Below, in pieces: positions 59,035 through 64,000 of a stretch of 64,000 nt of DNA. Source of the DNA: Gaeumannomyces sp. JS-464 (Eukaryota; Ascomycota; Sordariomycetes; Magnaporthales; Magnaporthaceae); assembly GCA_002197995.1 (NCBI GenBank), contig NGZR01000004.1:1798001-1862000 (forward strand), in the 5' to 3' direction. Below the pieces are notes generated by a model that was given only the letters and a program-made list of their open reading frames with translations, was not told where the DNA came from and made no database searches. A program made the translations under genes and the position numbers. Within the stretch, counting starts at the first letter, position 1. Every line of letters starts with the position of its first letter.

Positions 59035-60045
59035 TTTTTTGGGTTCTTACAACATCGGTAGATATAAATGATGTTGGCGTTGTCCCGGGTTATGGTTATG
59101 TGGGGGGAAATTGGGGCGGGTGCTATATGACAACTAGCTCGTGGGCAGTCGTGTGTATTTAGCGAGTTAATCTGAGAGGTTGTGCATGCATTACATTGGT
59201 CGCTTGGGCTTGTCATCAGGAAGTGTGTGCTGTGTGTAGTCGTTTATTTTCCAACACTTGTTCATTTGTGTTTTTGCACGAGGCGAATTGCTGCGAACCA
59301 GGCGGAGAAACAATGGAGCTTCCCTCGTAGCTTTCCCTTTTTGGGCAGCCAAACGGCCTCCCATTGGTCCCAGCTCAGAGCTCCTGCCGCTGATGACAAA
59401 CCAAAGCTCCAGGTTTGGAGGTGTGCCTTTGGCCCGTGCTTTTTTTTTTTTTTTTGACTCCCGCGCCACGCCAACACTTGCCGTTTGGGCTTGGTGGGCG
59501 GGTCTGCCGGGCGGCCGCGCTGGCGCTTTTCCTCTTTTGGATCCCGCGCGTCTAGATCGGCACATCAGGGCGGAGTTTTTGTTTCCGACAAATGCAGCCA
59601 GCCAAACATCTTCAATAAAGAATAATGCAGCATGCATGCAGCATGGGGATTTTTGACATCTCTCTGAACGGCGCGCGCGCCTAGCTACCTACACGTGCGT
59701 AGGTTTTCGCTTTGTAATGAATGGGGTTTCGGGGGATGACTCCTCATCGTTACACACACCGTCTATCTGGCCACGCAGGCAGACAGACAGGCAGCCTGTC
59801 CAGGCATTTACGACCTCGGGTTTTGGGATTGTCTCATCTCGTGGAGAACTCGGGAGCCTGTTACGCAGCCGGCCAGCAACCCCCCCTCGTCTGATTTGTG
59901 ATCCCCGGGGCGTGGCAGATTGCGCGCGCGGGACCTGCAGAGTAGCAGTGGGGGTCCTTCAACCGAAGACGCACACGCCCTCGAGTCAATGTGCTGCCCA
60001 ATCTGCGCTCCCATGGAAACGCAAAAAAAGGAAATCTAGCTGCTG

Positions 60046-60055
60046 GGATATATAG
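60046..60055 (+). promoter_or_regulatory. TATA box of the AIF-like gene
   Basis: TATATA at 60049-60054 inside GGGATATATAG, 190 bases before the start codon of the flavoprotein gene. Confidence 0.4.
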
Positions 60056-60243
60056 CGAGGGGCTGCCCTTCCTGTCTGTCGTCATAATTTTTTGATGTGG
60101 ACTACGCTTGAGAACGAGCAAACCAAAAAGGGGAATACTTTGAGCCTTGATATTACTACCTATCTCTTTGCCGTCACTTGGCGATTTGTTCTTGAAAGCA
60201 ACCAACCACTCCCAGTAGTAATACAAACAAAAAAAAAGACGCC

Positions 60244-61450
60244 ATGTCGACATCACCCAAAACCGTCGTCATCCTGGGCGCGTCCTTCGCCGGCCTGCCG
60301 CTGGCGCACAACCTCCTCAAGAACACGGCCCCCAAAGTCCCCGGCGGCCTCAAGGTGATCCTGGTGGCGCCCAACACGCACCTGTACTGGTGCATCGCGG
60401 CCGTGCGGGGCGTCGTGCCGAGCGCCGACGGCGGCTTCGCCGACGACAAGCTCTTCTACCCGATCGCGCCGGGCTTCGCAAAGTACGGCGCCGACCAGTT
60501 CGAGTTCGTCCTCGGCGCCGCCACGGCGCTGGACCCGGCCGCCAATACGGTGGTGGTGCAGCCCAACGAGGCCGGCGCGGGGCCCAGGACCATCAGCTAC
60601 GACCACGTCGTCGTCGCCACGGGCTCGTCGGCGCGCGACGGCATGCCGTGGAAGACGACGGGCGACACGGACGCCACCAAGGCCGGGCTGGAGCAGTGGC
60701 GGCAAAAGGTGGCGGCGGCAAAGTCCATCGTCGTCGCGGGCGCGGGCCTGACGGGCGTCGAGGTCGCGGGCGAGCTGGGCGACGCGTACGCGTCCAAGGG
60801 CGCCAAGGAGGTCACGCTCATCGTCGACGACGACCTGCCGCTGGCCGACCGGTTCCAGCGCGGCGTGCGCGCCGCGGCCCTGGCCGAGCTGGAGCGCCTC
60901 AAGGTCAAGGTGCTCACGGGCCGGCGCGTCGCGTCGGCCAGGGAGAACGAGAGCGGCAGCGGCGCAATGTCCATCGAAATAACCAACAAGGCCGACGGCA
61001 CGACCGAGACGCTGAGCGCGGACCTGTACATGCCCACGTTCGGCGTCGTCTTCAACACGGGCTTCGTGCCGGCCGACCTGCTCGACGCCGCCGGCCGCGT
61101 CCGGACCACGAGCCGCCTGCGCGCCGAGGGCCACGACGACATCTACGTGCTCGGCGACGCCGCCAGCCTGCAGCCGCCCAACGCCCTGCACATCGAGCCC
61201 CAGGTCGCCTACGTCGCAAAGGACCTGCAGGCGCGCCTGCTCGCCGCCGCCGCCCGCCGACGAGGCCAAGAAGACGGCCGCTGCCGCCGCCGAGTTCAAG
61301 CCCAGCGAGATGGTCATGTTCATGGCTTCCATCGGCAAGAGCCGCGGCGTCGGCCAGGTCGGCTTCTTCAAGCTCCCAAGCGTCGCCTCGTGGCTCATCA
61401 AGAGTCGCACTCTGTTGACCCAGAGGGCGCCCGCCACCGTGGGCGCATAG
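60244..61450 (+). CDS. AIF-like FAD/NAD(P)H oxidoreductase (AMID/FSP1-type)
   Basis: Pyridine-nucleotide-disulphide oxidoreductase of the apoptosis-inducing-factor-like group; such enzymes reduce quinones and may act in oxidative stress or cell death. The start MSTSPKTVVILGASFAGLPL contains the FAD Rossmann motif (GxSxAG form). A second dinucleotide motif is IVVAGAGLTGVEVAGELGDA (NAD(P)H). YDHVVVATGSSARDGMPW and DDIYVLGDAASLQPPNALHI are the classic ATG and GD motifs of the family. One extra base in the GCCGCC run near 61252 shifts the frame. In the shifted frame the protein continues DEAKKTAAAAEFKPSEMVMF, GKSRGVGQVGFFKLPSVASW and stops at 61450, giving an exact 401 residues. No mitochondrial targeting signal is obvious. 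Intronless; TATA box 190 bases upstream. Very GC3-rich. Confidence 0.87.
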
Positions 61451-62552
61451 TCGATTCAGTCATGTCGGCGTGATATTTCTTGTCTATGCTTTCCTTGTTT
61501 TGTTTAGTGATACCTTTAAACACTCTCCAGATTCCCTTTGTCTCTATAGAACCATCCCTTCGTTTTCTGTACGCCAATACCATAATATAGCGGAAGTAAT
61601 GTTTTATCTGGGTATCCGGGAGGTGGCTGCTGGGCCAAAAGCAGCGAATTCTACCTCATATAAACCGAAACTGAGTCATTTCACTGATCCGTGTGAATCA
61701 TCGCCGTGGATTGTCGATACGATTTCAGCTTGCAGTTGGCTTGCTCCTTTACAATGTCGGTTCACGAGCACAATAAAGAACCACAGGCAAATGCCGCACA
61801 AGTCTTGAAAATGCTGGTATATTTGGCCGAATGAGACGGCTTTGGTAAATACTACGCGTAGTAGGCGATCGGTGGTTGTTTAGATACCTGGTCATGATCG
61901 ATCCTCTTGGGATGGACTAACAGAAATGAGAAACGAGAAAACAAGGGTATAGCAGAATAACGCGAAGCTTATCCCATAAAGTTAAAGTGGGAAGGACCAC
62001 GGATATGATGACCGATGGCTCCTGTTAGCGAAAGGGTTGTGTGGTGAATGAAGGGGAAGGGGTTTCCAGGCACACGTTTTGTGACAAGGAGGGGGTACGA
62101 ATCATGCTGCCGCAATGACCCGGTGATTAAAACAGAAAGAAGAGGCAAGGAAAGTAAGAAAGGAAAATAAGTCGACTCTGAACACCACGCAATGCTCCGA
62201 TGAATGCCATGCCATGCCTGTTCAGACCAGATAATCCGGGTTTGTTGTGGGTTGGTTGGGTGTGTGGGAAGAAAGGAAACCAGGGGCGTGCCGTGCCCCA
62301 ATGCCCTCCAAAGATTTTCCGGCCGACGCCGCCGTCGTTTCCATGAGGAGCGTCAACCAACACCGAAAGAATGTCAGAGTCCACCAGCGATAGACCCCTA
62401 CACACCACCCCGAGGTACTCCGTGCTCCGTTGATTGTTGGGTGTCTTTTTTTTTTTTTGTTGTTGTTTTGTTGTCGATATCGATCTTGTAGTTTTTGCTT
62501 GGTTCAGTGGCATGCGCGGCCGCGGACCCAAACCTCGCTCCTAGGGGCGTAC
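61451..62552. other. Convergent intergenic region
   Basis: About 1.1 kb between two stop codons, more AT-rich than average (61480-62180). T runs at 62445-62456 lie on the flank of the GAS2-domain gene. No gene is seen. Confidence 0.45.
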
Positions 62553-64000
62553 CTAGCCTCTCCTGAACAGCCGCTTGGTCCCGCCAACCTTGCCCATCTC
62601 GCCAAAGAGCTCAGGCGGGGGCGTGCCCATAGAGGGATGCCTGCGTTCGCCGCTAGCGATGCGCACCTTCTCCTTGACGCTGGCGACCCACGCTTTGCTC
62701 TCGTCGCTCATCTCGACGTTCTTGGACCGCGGACCCGACATTCCAAGCGAGCTGTCCTCCTCGGTCCAGCTAAGACGTGAGCTTGACCTGGACCGAGTCG
62801 AGACCCCGGACGGAGGCGTGTCGGCACCGTCGCCTTCGGCTCCAGGAGTAGGCACGAGGGGCATTGGCGTCCTGGGCAGTTGCGCCACCAGGGGCAAATG
62901 CTGTCGCATGACGTCGTCGGGGCCGAAGCTGCGTCGTGTCTTGCGGACGTTGAGCGGCGTGATGGGCGAGTCCAGCGCCGATCCGGGCCGGCTGGCTGGG
63001 CTCGAGGTGATCTTGGATGGCATGCTTGGAATGTCCTGGACCTCGATTTTGGTACTTTCGCCACCAACTTTGGACCGACGCCCATGATGGATGGCGTACT
63101 CCTTGAGGTACTCTCCAAGATCAGCCCAGCCGCCCCCGACACGGACCATGACCCGCTCCCCGTTCTCGCCGACACAGCGGATGAACAACTTTATCGGAGC
63201 CTCCCCGTTTGAGCGAGACAGGTGGTAGAGCTTGATGTCTTGGTTGGACCGCTGGGCCCGAGACCTGGTGTTGCGTGCGTATGCAGGCGCAAGCAGGAAC
63301 GACGGCGTGCCGGCTCGCGATCCCGCACGTGATGAAGACGACATGCTGGAGTGGCTGCGCGGCTGCTGGTTGCGGTCGAAGTGGGTTGACGACTTGGGTT
63401 TGAGGTGCGGGAGCTGGAGATCGGGTGGGTTGAGGTGGTTCGCCGGCGTCGGCTGCGACGAAAGATGGATCTTAGCCGGGATCGACTCCAGAATCTCGCT
63501 GATCTGCTGCTGGAGCTGGTCATCATCACTTCTATCCGACGGGCTCCTGGCGTGGCCGCGGCGCGGTTCTGATCGCTTGTCTCCCATCGGGGATGGCTCG
63601 AGTGGCGACTTGGGCGGAGTATCCTCGTCAGACATCTCGCTCTCAGGCACAACAGGCATGCCGCTGAAGGAGACCGACCGAGATTTGGGATCGCGAGGCA
63701 TCAGGGATGGCGTCAAGGAAGGCGAGCCCGGGGGGCTGAGCTCGCTCGCCGCAGCCGCCGCCTCTCTGCTACGCATTCGCGGCAGCGGCGCTGTCACCGT
63801 TCTATTGCTGCCCATGCTCGCGGACCTCATGGTCGCTGTCGCCGTGAGGTCCGACCCAGAGCTCGATGACCTCTCGGAAAAGGCCGAGCTCATTTGCCTC
63901 TCGAACTCGGGCGAAATAGCCGGTCTCTCAGGGCCAGACGGCCTCTTTGGCATGTCAAGATCGGAGGGCCTTGCGGGTCTGTCCAGATGTGACGGCCTCA
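62553..64000 (-). CDS. GAS2 (GAR) domain protein, C-terminal part, cut by window end
   Basis: The open frame runs from the window edge to a stop at 62553, at least 482 residues. The visible N-terminal part is a long Ser/Pro/Arg-rich disordered region with short repeats (RPSHLDRPARPSDLDMPKRP). The ordered part lies about 170 residues before the end: NQDIKLYHLSRSNGEAPIKL, FIRCVGENGERVMVRVGGGW, ADLGEYLKEYAIHHGRRS. This is the GAS2-related (GAR) domain, which binds microtubules in animal GAS2 and spectraplakins (conserved V.VGGGW..L..YL). The tail after it is Ser-rich and basic. In fungi the domain sits at the C-terminus of large proteins of uncertain role; a cytoskeletal function is inference. 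No frame lesion is seen in this part. The start codon lies outside the window. Confidence 0.82.
   Translation of the reverse strand, partial: RPSHLDRPARPSDLDMPKRPSGPERPAISPEFERQMSSAFSERSSSSGSDLTATATMRSASMGSNRTVTAPLPRMRSREAAAAASELSPPGSPSLTPSLMPRDPKSRSVSFSGMPVVPESEMSDEDTPPKSPLEPSPMGDKRSEPRRGHARSPSDRSDDDQLQQQISEILESIPAKIHLSSQPTPANHLNPPDLQLPHLKPKSSTHFDRNQQPRSHSSMSSSSRAGSRAGTPSFLLAPAYARNTRSRAQRSNQDIKLYHLSRSNGEAPIKLFIRCVGENGERVMVRVGGGWADLGEYLKEYAIHHGRRSKVGGESTKIEVQDIPSMPSKITSSPASRPGSALDSPITPLNVRKTRRSFGPDDVMRQHLPLVAQLPRTPMPLVPTPGAEGDGADTPPSGVSTRSRSSSRLSWTEEDSSLGMSGPRSKNVEMSDESKAWVASVKEKVRIASGERRHPSMGTPPPELFGEMGKVGGTKRLFRRG

Larger units (their letters stand above)
58954..60243. other. Intergenic region between POL3 and the AIF-like gene
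   Basis: About 1.3 kb. It starts with the CTGT repeat in the POL3 3' region, contains a T run at 59442-59455, and ends with the TATA-bearing promoter of the flavoprotein gene. No further gene is supported. Confidence 0.45.

Noticed and set aside
60253..61437. 394-codon open frame antisense to the AIF-like gene
   Set aside because: Another GC3 mirror frame; the sense strand has clear FAD and NAD(P)H motifs.

Overview
This window is nuclear DNA of a filamentous ascomycete (Pezizomycotina, most likely a Sordariomycete). The evidence is short GT..AG introns with CTAAC-type branch points, a HET-domain gene, a retrotransposon relic with RIP-style C-to-T stop codons, and a full set of eukaryotic housekeeping proteins. 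It holds 19 protein-coding loci, one intron-containing tRNA gene and one mobile-element relic. No bacterial, phage or CRISPR-like region is visible. The species cannot be named from the sequence alone.

Layout. 1-640: Ty1/copia relic ending at a polypurine tract and a candidate LTR edge. 1996-10110: three minus-strand genes, namely a bacterial-type solute-binding protein (broken), an IMPACT-domain protein and a nitronate monooxygenase. 10111-18010: about 8 kb without a credible gene, followed by a TATA box, a long leader and a 97-residue dsRNA-binding-motif protein (18553-19093). 21607-30861: mitochondrial ribosomal protein uS7m, a universal-stress-domain protein and a predicted membrane protein. 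32055-41981: poly(A)-binding protein, the HECT ligase HUL5 and gamma-glutamyl phosphate reductase. 42693-48470: a HET-domain gene with an internal stop, a Sec14/Pdr16-type lipid transfer protein and TRAPP subunit Trs31. 48877-54912: two small proteins of unknown function, a secreted histidine phosphatase, a tRNA-Gly gene and GET4. 55641-64000: the catalytic subunit of DNA polymerase delta, an AIF-like flavoprotein and a GAS2-domain protein cut by the window end.

The genes do not form a pathway or cluster; this is ordinary mixed euchromatin. The main oddity is technical. Many conserved and even essential genes (POL3, PAB1, PRO2, HUL5, PDR16) carry isolated one-base frame changes, mostly in C or G runs. 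When these are allowed for, total coding lengths become exact multiples of three. This points to consensus indel errors, so automatic gene models here will be fragmented. Real lesions may still exist in the solute-binding gene (a 10-bp tandem duplication) and the HET gene (one TAG in an otherwise fully open frame). I did not find convincing evidence of a new biological system. The best leads are the dsRNA-binding mini-protein beside the gene-poor tract, the unusual IMPACT-domain architecture and the fungal solute-binding protein.
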